A stretch of 32,363 bases of DNA from positions 1-32,363 of the forward strand of contig JBEIHH010000022.1 in the NCBI GenBank assembly GCA_040381475.1, given 5' to 3'. Positions 1 through 7,976 of this stretch are shown here, piece by piece. Numbering within the stretch: the first letter of the stretch is position 1; each line of letters starts with the position of its first letter. The notes under the pieces were generated by a model. That model was given only the letters and a program-made list of their open reading frames with translations. It made no database searches and had not been told where the DNA came from. Both the position numbers and the translations under genes were made by a program. This DNA comes from JAIBBG01 sp040381475 (GTDB lineage: Bacteria > Bacteroidota > Bacteroidia > Flavobacteriales_D > Sanyastnellaceae).

Positions 1-2035
1 CACTCACATCGTTTGCAATCGTTACACGAAGTTTTGGCTCAATTTCCATGGCTCGCTTGATTGCAAAATCAGCTTCTTCATTCCGTGCCCAAGCTCTTCG
101 TGCTATACCATTGTTTACATCCCAGTGCAGCATGCTTTTCAACTTTCGTTCACTGTCGGCAGTGCCGTCCAGCAGCATACCAAAGCCACCATTGATCACC
201 TCTCCCCAGCCTACACCACCACCATTGTGCAGACTTACCCAGGTCGCTCCGCGAAATGCATCGCCTACAAAATTGTGTACCGCCATGTCGGCAGTAAATC
301 TCGATCCGTCATAGATATTAGACGTCTCTCTGTAAGGCGAATCAGTTCCTGAAACATCATGATGGTCTCTTCCCAATACCACCAAACCAATTTCTCCTGA
401 AGCTATTGCATCGTTGAAAGCCTTGGCGATTGACATTCTTCCCAATGCATCAGCATAAAGTATTCGAGCCTGTGAACCGACTACCATTTTATTCTTACCA
501 GCTTCACGTATCCAAGTGATGTTGTCTTCCATCTGTTGCCTGATTCGCGCTGGTGAATCTTGCATCAGTTTTGTCAAAACACGTTCAGCAATAGCGTCAG
601 TCTTTGCAAGATCTTCCGGAAGTCCGCTACAGCACACCCATCTGAAAGGACCGAATCCATAATCAAAACACATCGGTCCAAGAATATCCTGCACGTAACT
701 CGGGTATCTGAATTCGCGTGGTTTTCTTCCTTGCTGTTGCTCTTCACTTGCCATCACATCGGCACCGGCCCGCGACGCCTCAAGCAAGAATGCATTGCCA
801 TAGTCAAAAAAATACATGCCTTTCGCCGCGTGACGATTAACTGCGGCTGCATGTCTGCGCAATGATTCCTTTACGTGCTGATTGAATTTATAAGGCTGCT
901 TTGCCATTAGCTCATTGCTCTCTTCAAAAGACAAACCGGCAGGATAATATCCACCAGCCCAGGGATTGTGAAGAGATGTCTGATCACTTCCAAGATCTAC
1001 ACGAATATTTTCACTGTCAAACTTTTCCCATACATCGACAATGTTGCCGATGTATGCAAAAGATTCAGTCCTTTTTTCAGACATGGCTTCGCGCACTTTC
1101 GCGCACAACTCATCCAGACTTTCCGTGATTGTATCAACCCACCCCTGCTCATGCCTTTTTTGAGCAGCCTTAGGATTTACTTCTGCAGTGACGGAAATGA
1201 CACCGGCAATGTTACCTGCCTTTGGCTGCGCGCCGCTCATTCCGCCTAATCCGGCCGTGACGAACAGTACCGGGTGATCATCAGGCAAACCTTTTTCCGC
1301 TTTCATTCTTCTGGCGGCATTCATCACAGTAATGGTAGTGCCATGCACGATTCCCTGTGGTCCTATATACATATATGACCCCGCAGTCATCTGACCATAT
1401 TGCGTTACACCCAGTGCGTTGAATTTCTCCCAATCATCCTGTTTGGAATAATTCGGAATCATCATGCCATTGGTAACCACAACGCGTGGCGCTTCCTTGT
1501 TGGAAGGAAACAATCCAAGCGGGTGACCACTGTACATTACCAGTGTTTGATCATCCGTCATTTCGCTCAGATATTTCATCACCAACAGGTACTGCGCCCA
1601 ATTCTGAAATACTGCACCGTTTCCTCCGTAGGTAATAAGTTCATGCGGATGCTGCGCAACGCGAGGGTCAAGATTATTCTGAATCATCAGCATGACGGAT
1701 GCTGCCTGCTTCGATTTTGCAGGATACCAGTCGATTGGTCGTGCATACATGTCGTAAACCGGCCGGAACCGATACATGTATATCCTGCCATATTTTTTTA
1801 GCTCATCTGAAAACTCTGCAGCGAGTTCGGAATGCAGGTGTGAAGGAAAATAACGAAGCGCATTTCGAATGGCTAATTTCTTTTCATCCGCACTCAGAAT
1901 TTCCTTGCGCTTGGGTGCATGGTTTATTTGCTCATCAAATGCACGTTTGACAGGCAGTTGAGTGGGTATCCCTTGCGCAACCGCCATGGCAAATTCCTTT
2001 TTTTCGTTGATTTCTGCTTTTGTCACTGCTTCCAT
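1..2035 (-). CDS. hutU: Urocanate hydratase (urocanase), 3' end outside window
   Basis: Urocanase converts urocanate to imidazolonepropionate in histidine degradation, using tightly bound NAD+ as an electrophile, in the cytoplasm. The minus-strand frame opens with ATG at 2035 and stays open to the window edge, giving 678 codons, so the stop is missing. Visible family motifs are GGNGAVFQNWAQY, TAGSYMYIGPQGIVHGT, GLGGMSGAQPKA and FGPFRWVCCSG, the last holding the conserved active-site cysteine region, and VSLHNGGGVGWGEVINGG near the end. The length exceeds the roughly 555 residues of the Bacillus and Pseudomonas enzymes and resembles the longer form known from animals and many Bacteroidota. It lies 29 bases downstream of the outer-membrane protein gene on the same strand and could share its transcript. 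No other hut gene is in the window. The identity is secure. Confidence 0.96.
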   Translation of the reverse strand, partial: MEAVTKAEINEKKEFAMAVAQGIPTQLPVKRAFDEQINHAPKRKEILSADEKKLAIRNALRYFPSHLHSELAAEFSDELKKYGRIYMYRFRPVYDMYARPIDWYPAKSKQAASVMLMIQNNLDPRVAQHPHELITYGGNGAVFQNWAQYLLVMKYLSEMTDDQTLVMYSGHPLGLFPSNKEAPRVVVTNGMMIPNYSKQDDWEKFNALGVTQYGQMTAGSYMYIGPQGIVHGTTITVMNAARRMKAEKGLPDDHPVLFVTAGLGGMSGAQPKAGNIAGVISVTAEVNPKAAQKRHEQGWVDTITESLDELCAKVREAMSEKRTESFAYIGNIVDVWEKFDSENIRVDLGSDQTSLHNPWAGGYYPAGLSFEESNELMAKQPYKFNQHVKESLRRHAAAVNRHAAKGMYFFDYGNAFLLEASRAGADVMASEEQQQGRKPREFRYPSYVQDILGPMCFDYGFGPFRWVCCSGLPEDLAKTDAIAERVLTKLMQDSPARIRQQMEDNITWIREAGKNKMVVGSQARILYADALGRMSIAKAFNDAIASGEIGLVVLGRDHHDVSGTDSPYRETSNIYDGSRFTADMAVHNFVGDAFRGATWVSLHNGGGVGWGEVINGGFGMLLDGTADSERKLKSMLHWDVNNGIARRAWARNEEADFAIKRAMEIEPKLRVTIANDVS

Positions 2036-2064
2036 AAAATATTCTTTTGTTTTATTCGGATCTG

Positions 2065-3144
2065 CTAGAATCCTACGCATACTGAAAATGTAAAACCATA
2101 GTAATTCCTTACATCAGCTGCCCGATCCATGTCAATCATATTTTCGTTGGATGAACCGATCCGTTTCACTTCCATTCGCAGCATCAAATGTTTATTGAAT
2201 TTGTAATCGCCGTTCAATGAAAATCCGTAAAGGTCTGTTCCCGTTTCAAAGCCAGCCACCGACACAAGCAACTCATCGGGGTCGACGAATTGCTCCGCCC
2301 TTATCGCAAAAGAAACCCTATCATTCAATGCATAGCGCAATAAAGAAAACCAGGTATACCAGTTTCTCCAAATGCTACCATCTTGAACAGTTTGTTGCAA
2401 TCCCAAATCAAACCCCGCATTCATCGAAAATCGTTCACTCCAATTGTAAGTCGCGTACAAGTTTTGATAAATCCTGAGTAAATATCTTTTCTCCAAAGAA
2501 ACATCCCCGGCAAAAGTGCTGTGATTCACTTTCAGTTTGCCATTGTCAAATGTGAGCTGGGTGCCACCACCGGGAAGAATACCTCCATCAACACTAATCC
2601 GTTGCCATCCGTTGAGCCCAAGAATTGCGGCAAACCATTTTTCGCTCTTGCTTTTCCAGGATAACTTGACACCCGATTCGTAATACGGCGAGTTTTCTGA
2701 AACAAAGCATCGTGTGAGCGTAGCATTCTCCCATCCAACCGCCGACTCAATTCCAATGTGTGATGGCATTACACCCGCATCAATCCAGATTCGTTTGTTT
2801 TTATCCAGTGCCACACCAAAATTTGCCTCAAAGAGGTTTCGAAAAATAGGTTCTTCGGATGCCAGGTTTTTCGCTGCATATGTACCGGCCATGAATGCCA
2901 TATTCATGCGGAAATGATCGACCCGATAAGATGCTTTTAAGAAAGCAAGATTGATGGCGGCGTGATTGATCCTGGTATGATTATACAAAAAATCCGGGCG
3001 ATCCGTTCGCAAGGTCCCGAATTCGTCTTCGCCAAAATAAGTCTCCATATATGCAGAGGAAATCACCTTTCCGATGTCAAGCGAGTCCTGACATTGAGCG
3101 CTGTCAACCGTCAAGCAAAGCAACAGAAAAAGGTAGTATTTCAT
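2065..3144 (-). CDS. Outer-membrane beta-barrel (porin-like) protein
   Basis: A 359-residue protein with an N-terminal signal peptide (MKYYLFLLLCLTVDSAQCQ) and many alternating aromatic/polar stretches typical of beta strands. It ends in ...YYGFTFSVCVGF, a C-terminal aromatic residue as in outer-membrane barrels. It resembles Bacteroidota putative beta-barrel porins of the OmpL/BBP2 type, judged by the pattern GWENATLTRCFVSENSPYYESGVKLSW and the later strand-rich part; this assignment is by pattern only. ATG at 3144 is preferred over the in-frame TTG at 3198, because the signal peptide starts there and the longer form would add 18 unlikely residues ahead of it and touch the next gene's stop. 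The substrate is unknown; its place 29 bases ahead of hutU makes uptake related to histidine catabolism possible but unproven. Confidence 0.75.
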   Translation of the reverse strand: MKYYLFLLLCLTVDSAQCQDSLDIGKVISSAYMETYFGEDEFGTLRTDRPDFLYNHTRINHAAINLAFLKASYRVDHFRMNMAFMAGTYAAKNLASEEPIFRNLFEANFGVALDKNKRIWIDAGVMPSHIGIESAVGWENATLTRCFVSENSPYYESGVKLSWKSKSEKWFAAILGLNGWQRISVDGGILPGGGTQLTFDNGKLKVNHSTFAGDVSLEKRYLLRIYQNLYATYNWSERFSMNAGFDLGLQQTVQDGSIWRNWYTWFSLLRYALNDRVSFAIRAEQFVDPDELLVSVAGFETGTDLYGFSLNGDYKFNKHLMLRMEVKRIGSSNENMIDMDRAADVRNYYGFTFSVCVGF

Positions 3145-3198
3145 CTGTGCGAAGATGGGATACAAATATGGGAGTTTGGTTGCCGAAATACCGGTCAA

Positions 3199-3366
3199 CT
3201 ATTTTTCACGAAACTTTCCCGTCTTTTTATCAAAGCCATAAGGACAATGCTTGCAGCCACTCTGGCAGCAATAACCACGCTTCAAATGGTATGCTTCAGT
3301 AAAAACAATGTAGCCTTCGTTGGTGACGTAATAATCTACCCCTTGAGCTTTGCTATTTTCCGTCAT
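3199..3366 (-). CDS. Small Cys-rich DUF5522-like protein (55 aa)
   Basis: Reading the minus strand from ATG at 3366 gives a 55-residue peptide ending at TAG 3199-3201. It starts MTENSKAQGVDYY and contains GYCCQSGCKHCPYGF, four cysteines in a CC-x3-C-x2-C array followed by a basic tail. This matches the small Bacteroidota family DUF5522 as I remember it (core YCC-x-SGC-x-HCPYGF). The function is not known; the cysteine array suggests metal or cluster binding, which is inference. It sits between msrB (stop 3395) and the porin-like gene (start 3144), all on the minus strand, with gaps of 28 and 54 bases, so co-transcription is likely. The Cys-rich core and the tight fit between neighbours make it a real gene despite its size. 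Confidence 0.75.
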   Translation of the reverse strand: MTENSKAQGVDYYVTNEGYIVFTEAYHLKRGYCCQSGCKHCPYGFDKKTGKFREK

Positions 3367-3394
3367 CTTATACTAATATTCAAAGGCTTAACAA

Positions 3395-3940
3395 TTACTT
3401 TGCCTTTTGGTTCGCGTCAGGCTCAAAATCGAGTGAAATCGAATTCATGCAATACCTCATTCCGGTTGGGGGTGGTCCGTCATCAAATATGTGCCCTAAA
3501 TGGGCTTCACACCTTCCACATTGCACCTCTGTTCGAATCATACCATGACTATAGTCTGGCCTATGGATTGTAGCGTTGGTTCTGAGCTGTTCAAAAAAAC
3601 TAGGCCACCCGCATCCGCTGGCAAATTTGGTATCGGATTTAAAAAGTGCATTTCCACATGCAGCGCAGTAATAAGTTCCTGTTGCATCATAGTCGTAATA
3701 CTTCCCGGTAAAAGCGCGTTCAGTATGAGCGTGTCTGGCAATTTCAAACAATTCAGGCGAAAGAACTTGTTTCCATTCCTCTTCTGTAAGAACAAGCTTC
3801 GCTGTATCCGTTCTTGAATAATATGGATTACCTGATTTCTGTGTTGTTTCTGACATATTCGCTTGATTTTCGGGAGAATTACTGCAGGTGACGAACAATG
3901 CTACCATCAGGGCTACAATCATTAAACTCTTCATTTGCAT
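3395..3940 (-). CDS. msrB: Peptide methionine (R)-S-oxide reductase, exported
   Basis: MsrB reduces the R epimer of methionine sulfoxide in proteins. The protein of about 181 residues has all family landmarks: YCAACGNALF and QCGRCEAHLGHIF give the two zinc-binding CxxC pairs, FASGCGWPSF is the substrate-site region, and RYCMNSISLDF carries the catalytic cysteine near the C terminus. An N-terminal hydrophobic stretch ending LFVTCSNS looks like a lipoprotein signal, although Thr at the position before Cys is unusual for a lipobox; otherwise it is a plain signal peptide. Export would place it in the periplasm to repair oxidised envelope proteins. The first in-frame codon (3955) is GTG; ATG at 3940 or 3934 (MKSLMIVALMVALF) fits better. 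It precedes the DUF5522-like peptide on the same strand. Confidence 0.93.
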   Translation of the reverse strand: MQMKSLMIVALMVALFVTCSNSPENQANMSETTQKSGNPYYSRTDTAKLVLTEEEWKQVLSPELFEIARHAHTERAFTGKYYDYDATGTYYCAACGNALFKSDTKFASGCGWPSFFEQLRTNATIHRPDYSHGMIRTEVQCGRCEAHLGHIFDDGPPPTGMRYCMNSISLDFEPDANQKAK

Positions 3941-4058
3941 TTTGTTTGACGTCACAACGATTTATAAGGACGCAAATTGCACCCTTTACGCTTCAACACA
4001 AACAAAAAAGCCGAAAAATCGCAGAGGTTCCGCCTTACACCGGCTCAAGTCGGTAACC

Positions 4059-5633
4059 CTACAAAAAGAGCAATGTAATGTAATAGGTCAATGCCCCGAT
4101 GAGCGCAGAAATCGGAATGGTGATTATCCAGGCAACGAGCAGCTTCGTAGTTACTCCCCATTTCACGGCAGAAACGCGTTTGGTAATACCAACACCGATA
4201 ATTGCACCCGTGATGGTGTGTGTGGTGCTTACAGGAATACCTTTGATGACTTCACCACCCATCTTCCATGGGAATTTTAAGCCTTCAGTGAAGAAGAGAG
4301 TAATCGCACCTGCTGTTTCCGCAGCAACGCCCTCAAAAGGAGTTACCTTGGTAATCTTCGCGCCCATGGTTTTCACAATTTTCCATCCGCCGCTCATGGT
4401 GCCAAGTGCAATGGCTGCATAACAAGAAAGCGGAACCCAGTTGGGCATTTCTTTCATGGATGTAATCTGGCCGCCTGCAATCAAAGCAACAGTGATGATA
4501 CCCATTACTTTCTGTGCGTCATTACCACCATGACCAATACTGAAAGCGGCAGAAGAGAAAAGCTGAAGTTTTTTGAAGCTGTTATTGGCCGAAGTGTTGT
4601 TCATAGAACTCAGAAACAAGGTGAATATTCCCATTACCGCCACGATAAAACCAAGCAAAATCCATTTGAAGTTCGATCCATGAAAGATCACTTTGAGCCA
4701 ATATGTTTCAAAACCATTCTTCAAATTAGAAGAATCATATCTGTCGGGTGAATTGTTCTGAATTCGATGAGTTTCAAGAATGTTCACTGCAATCCCCGCT
4801 TCGCTGAGACTGCTAATTACAGCAGCGGTCAACGCCAAATTTTCCCCCGGATCAGACGATTCAAGATGGTCTGTTCTCATCACATACACCTTACCCTTCA
4901 TACCGTCCGGAACTGAAATATCATTGCCTTCCTGAATAACCGGCGTAACTTCTGTAAGATCTTCTTTGTGGAAAGTGAGTACCTTCTTGATGTCCTCTTT
5001 GTTCAGCTCCTGATCGATCATCAGCGTATATGAACTGCCGCCGATGAAGTCCTTCTTAAACTCAAGGGCATTGTAAACAGCAAAGACTACCAGCGCTACA
5101 ATAGTGAGCGACACTATTTTCATTCCCGGTCCTTTGCTGAAAGAGTTCAAAAACCACACTGAAATGAGGTATGACATGACCATACCCGCCAATGGAGCAA
5201 CAAAAATGAAAATTACTGTTGCCCAGATAATTCCGGAATTGATTGCTTGTAATCCAAAGGCAGCAAGAAATGCGCCCGAGAACCCCCCTATTAGCGTATG
5301 TGAAGAAGATGAGGGTATTCCATACCACCAGGTGATCAGATTCCACGCCACAGCGGCGATTAATCCCGACAGGATCATTGGCAGCGGATGGTTTGATGAT
5401 GCAATGAAAGTCTCCTTCACTGACTTGGCAATAGTCGCTGCCACACTATGATCTTTAAAAATGAAGAACGCAACAAAATTGAAAAACGCAGCCCAGACTA
5501 CTGCCTGAAATGGCGATAAAACCTTCGTAGAAACAACCGTGGCAATAGAGTTTGCTGCATCATGAAACCCATTGATAAAATCAAAGATTAATGCAAGGGC
5601 AATAACCGCGATGAGCAAAACTGAAAATTCCAT
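4059..5633 (-). CDS. Inorganic phosphate transporter, PiT family
   Basis: A 524-residue integral membrane protein of the PiT/PHO4 family, which takes up phosphate (often as a metal-phosphate complex) driven by H+ or Na+. The two inverted family signatures are present: NGFHDAANSIATVVSTKVLSP at residues 21-41 and GHGGNDAQKVMGI at 367-379, plus GIPVSTTHTITGAIIGVG near 465-482. Many transmembrane segments are visible in both halves. Between the halves, residues about 196-312 form a hydrophilic insertion of roughly 115 residues absent from compact members; it lies where family members carry a soluble loop. The DUF47 regulator ends 11 bases upstream on the same strand, so the two form an operon. 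The family is certain; whether it prefers phosphate over sulfate or similar ions is inferred from the DUF47 partner. Confidence 0.93.
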   Translation of the reverse strand: MEFSVLLIAVIALALIFDFINGFHDAANSIATVVSTKVLSPFQAVVWAAFFNFVAFFIFKDHSVAATIAKSVKETFIASSNHPLPMILSGLIAAVAWNLITWWYGIPSSSSHTLIGGFSGAFLAAFGLQAINSGIIWATVIFIFVAPLAGMVMSYLISVWFLNSFSKGPGMKIVSLTIVALVVFAVYNALEFKKDFIGGSSYTLMIDQELNKEDIKKVLTFHKEDLTEVTPVIQEGNDISVPDGMKGKVYVMRTDHLESSDPGENLALTAAVISSLSEAGIAVNILETHRIQNNSPDRYDSSNLKNGFETYWLKVIFHGSNFKWILLGFIVAVMGIFTLFLSSMNNTSANNSFKKLQLFSSAAFSIGHGGNDAQKVMGIITVALIAGGQITSMKEMPNWVPLSCYAAIALGTMSGGWKIVKTMGAKITKVTPFEGVAAETAGAITLFFTEGLKFPWKMGGEVIKGIPVSTTHTITGAIIGVGITKRVSAVKWGVTTKLLVAWIITIPISALIGALTYYITLLFL

Positions 5634-5644
5634 TGTCGTTTGGA

Positions 5645-6283
5645 TTATGAATTCTTGACCAAAATAGACTCCATGGCATTGGCCACATCTTCACACTTGT
5701 CGGTTGCTGTTTCCAGCACCGACAATATCTCTTTTCTTTTGATCATTTCTATTGCGTTTGTTTCTTCCGCAAATAAACGAGCAATTGCAAGATCGAAAAT
5801 GCCATCAGCTTCATTTTCCAGAGCATTGATTCTGACTATGGCCTCTCTTGTCCTTTGGGCGTTTTTCATATTTCTCAAATTCTGAACGCCCTCATCTATT
5901 TCAATAGTTTGACGATGAAGCACACTGGCAAGACTGTGCATGACCTGATCAATCTCCGTTAACTGATATAGTGAAATTCTCGATGCCGTTCCATTGATGT
6001 AATCAGCAACATCGTCCAGAGAAGTTGCCAGATAATGAATGTCTTCACGATCAAATGGCGTGATGAAATTCTCGCTCAGCTCAGTAAAAATGTGGTGCGT
6101 GACATCATCTCCAATATGTTCCAGATCGTGAATTTCCCGCACAATAGACTCCCTATGAGTCTCGTCTTCAGCATCCAGTAATTCCTTGAACTTCGCGGCC
6201 ATGGCCACCAGATTGCTTGTTGCTCTGCCGAATGAATCGAAAAACTTGCCCGATTTAGGAGCAAACATGGAAAGAATTTTCAT
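5645..6283 (-). CDS. DUF47 (PhoU-like) phosphate transport regulator
   Basis: A 212-residue all-helical protein of the DUF47/TIGR00153 family, distantly related to PhoU and nearly always encoded next to Pit transporters. The conserved acidic motifs are visible: EHIGDDVTHHIFTEL, FITPFDREDIHYLATSLDDVADYI and LENEADGIFD, with TDKCEDVANAMESILVKNS at the end. These Asp/Glu clusters are thought to bind metal ions. It starts at ATG 6283 (MKILSMFAPKSGKFFDSF, the usual N terminus) and is the first gene of a two-gene unit with the Pit transporter 11 bases downstream. It probably gates or supports transport by the partner permease from the cytoplasmic side; the exact mechanism is not shown by the sequence. 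Confidence 0.92.
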   Translation of the reverse strand: MKILSMFAPKSGKFFDSFGRATSNLVAMAAKFKELLDAEDETHRESIVREIHDLEHIGDDVTHHIFTELSENFITPFDREDIHYLATSLDDVADYINGTASRISLYQLTEIDQVMHSLASVLHRQTIEIDEGVQNLRNMKNAQRTREAIVRINALENEADGIFDLAIARLFAEETNAIEMIKRKEILSVLETATDKCEDVANAMESILVKNS

Positions 6284-6838
6284 TTCTTTGATTTAATGAC
6301 AAATCAAGCAGGGTGACAATACTTCAACCTTAGCAGTACATTATCCTATTGTTACCAATACTTATCCGACCACAGGGAAGAAGGTTTTCATTCATAGGGT
6401 TTATCCAGCCGTTTTTAACTTCCAATTTTTTACATTTCCGAAACATTTTACTCTCTATTCGTACGCATTCAACCTTCAATTACGTAACATTAAAAGTCTT
6501 TGGTTAACTTATGCGTTACCTTCCTGATACTTTTACATAACACGTGAAGTCGCCTTCAATGCAAAAACCCTTTGTTTTTCAAGACCGAATTGCACCGTGC
6601 ATGTCTCCTTTCTGCTCGAGAACCTAACTCATCACAGTAACACAAGTCCCTCTGAACATTTTCAGGACAATGCCACCTCAGAGATAGGCTCCAACCTGAA
6701 GACCAGAACATTTAATGCTCATAATCAACAATATACCGAAATTTTCCGATTGCAGCTAAAGTTTTGGAAACAATGTAATTTTACACTCGCTTAACATTCG
6801 CTCGAGTTGTTATCCATTTTCTAAAACTGAAAAAATAA
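6284..6838. other. Intergenic region between divergent DUF47 genes, no gene seen
   Basis: This AT-rich 555-base stretch separates the minus-strand DUF47-Pit unit from the plus-strand DUF47 paralogue, so it must hold two divergent promoters. The only longer open frame (6597-6794, plus, 65 codons) has no signal peptide, motif or family resemblance and is probably chance. I see no convincing TAnnTTTG element at a suitable distance from either gene and no strong hairpin. The spacing is larger than anywhere else in this part of the window, so an unrecognised small RNA cannot be excluded. Confidence 0.5.
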
Positions 6839-7537
6839 ATGGTCAAAATAACCGACCGTAATTCGCGCCATAACGAACTAAAGATTATGCAACGATCTCT
6901 GGATATCATTTTCCATGCTCTTCTGCCCAAAGACAAGAAGTTTTATCCACTTTTTGACCAGGCCTGTGCCAACATGGTTGAAACTGCCCGAGTCCTGGAA
7001 AATGCGCTTAAGTCCGATTCAGTCACCAGACTTCAATCTCACGAAAAGATCGATTTGCTTGAAAAACAAGGGGATGAAATAACTCATGCCATCCTGCACG
7101 AAGCTTCCACCACTTTTATCGTGCCTTTCGACAGGGAAGACATACACAGCCTCACAATTGCAATCGACGACGTGGTAGATTATATCTATGGTACGTCAAA
7201 GAGAATCGATCTTTATAAAATTCATCAATTTCAGCCAGAAATCATAAGACTTGCCGAAATCATTACATTGTCCGCTCTTGAACTGCAACAAGCTATCTTA
7301 AATCTGCGCTCTCTGAAAAACAGCCAAATTGTTCGCAGGCATCTTCAAAACATCAAGAAATTCGAAAGCGAGGCTGATTCGTTGATGAAGTCGAGAATTG
7401 CTGCGATGTTTCGCGATGGCACCGACGCTGTTACCATATTGAAATCCAAAGAGATAATTACGTTTCTAGCAACTGCAACCGACAAATGTGAAGATGCGGC
7501 CAATGTCATTGAAAGTGTCGTAGTAAAATATTCTTGA
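6839..7537 (+). CDS. Second DUF47 family protein
   Basis: A 232-residue paralogue of the DUF47 protein at 5645-6283, divergently transcribed. It keeps the same acidic landmarks: KQGDEITHAILHE, TTFIVPFDREDIHSLTIAIDDVVDYIYGTSKRIDLY, FESEADSLM and the C-terminal TDKCEDAANVIESVVVKYS. The first ATG at 6839 adds about 16 polar residues before the conserved MQRSLDIIFHALLPKDKKFYPLF; a second ATG at 6887 would give the usual family N terminus, so either start is possible. No Pit-type permease follows it, so it may act on the neighbouring Pit, on another permease elsewhere, or have a separate role. Family assignment is secure, specific role unknown. Confidence 0.9.
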   Translation: MVKITDRNSRHNELKIMQRSLDIIFHALLPKDKKFYPLFDQACANMVETARVLENALKSDSVTRLQSHEKIDLLEKQGDEITHAILHEASTTFIVPFDREDIHSLTIAIDDVVDYIYGTSKRIDLYKIHQFQPEIIRLAEIITLSALELQQAILNLRSLKNSQIVRRHLQNIKKFESEADSLMKSRIAAMFRDGTDAVTILKSKEIITFLATATDKCEDAANVIESVVVKYS

Positions 7538-7976
7538 TTCTTGCGAACTTTGCATTTTAATTTTTGTTCCTGCTCCGGTGATCCGTCTGCATTCAATATT
7601 CCTTATTTCCATTATGATGTCCAGTGTTATGGGTGGATGGTTTTTGCCATATAAAACCCAGACGAGTTCTGCGTTGGGTATATCCACCAGCATCAATATT
7701 GTGGAAGAAGAGGAAACCAAATCATTCTATGATATCACTTGCGCTTCGCAGGTACGCAAAGTATCTTTTCACTGTCTGCCAAAACCAAACTCTCCTCGAA
7801 TGAACGACCCCTGCGTAGTTCATATTCATAGTGGTCCTGAAATTCCTCCTGAATTTTTCACCATTTAGATCACCTTTGCGGTGAACAAATAACCATTCGG
7901 ATGGTTGACCCGGCCTTGCCAAAATGCCTGTGCCGCCGAAATGGTCATCCAATTTCTTCAATACTGTTTAACTTTT
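7538..7976. other. Unassigned region with overlapping weak ORFs and small hairpins
   Basis: Between the DUF47 gene and the export cassette lie about 440 bases without a secure gene. A plus frame from GTG 7578 to 7868 (96 codons) begins with a hydrophobic stretch (RLHSIFLISIMMSS) that could be a signal peptide, but the remainder matches no family I know. A minus frame at 7722-7961 overlaps it almost completely. Small perfect hairpins occur at 7870-7884 (TCACC-TTTGC-GGTGA) and 7891-7906 (AACCAT-TCGG-ATGGTT). These could be an attenuator-like leader of the downstream operon, a dispersed repeat open on both strands, or a short hypothetical gene; I cannot decide. Confidence 0.3.

Noticed and set aside
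2962..3573. 203-codon plus-strand ORF across the porin, small peptide and msrB genes
   Set aside because: It runs antisense through three well-supported genes and has no recognisable features.
6597..6794. 65-codon plus-strand ORF between the DUF47 genes
   Set aside because: No signal peptide, motif or gene-like composition; it probably arises by chance in AT-rich intergenic DNA.
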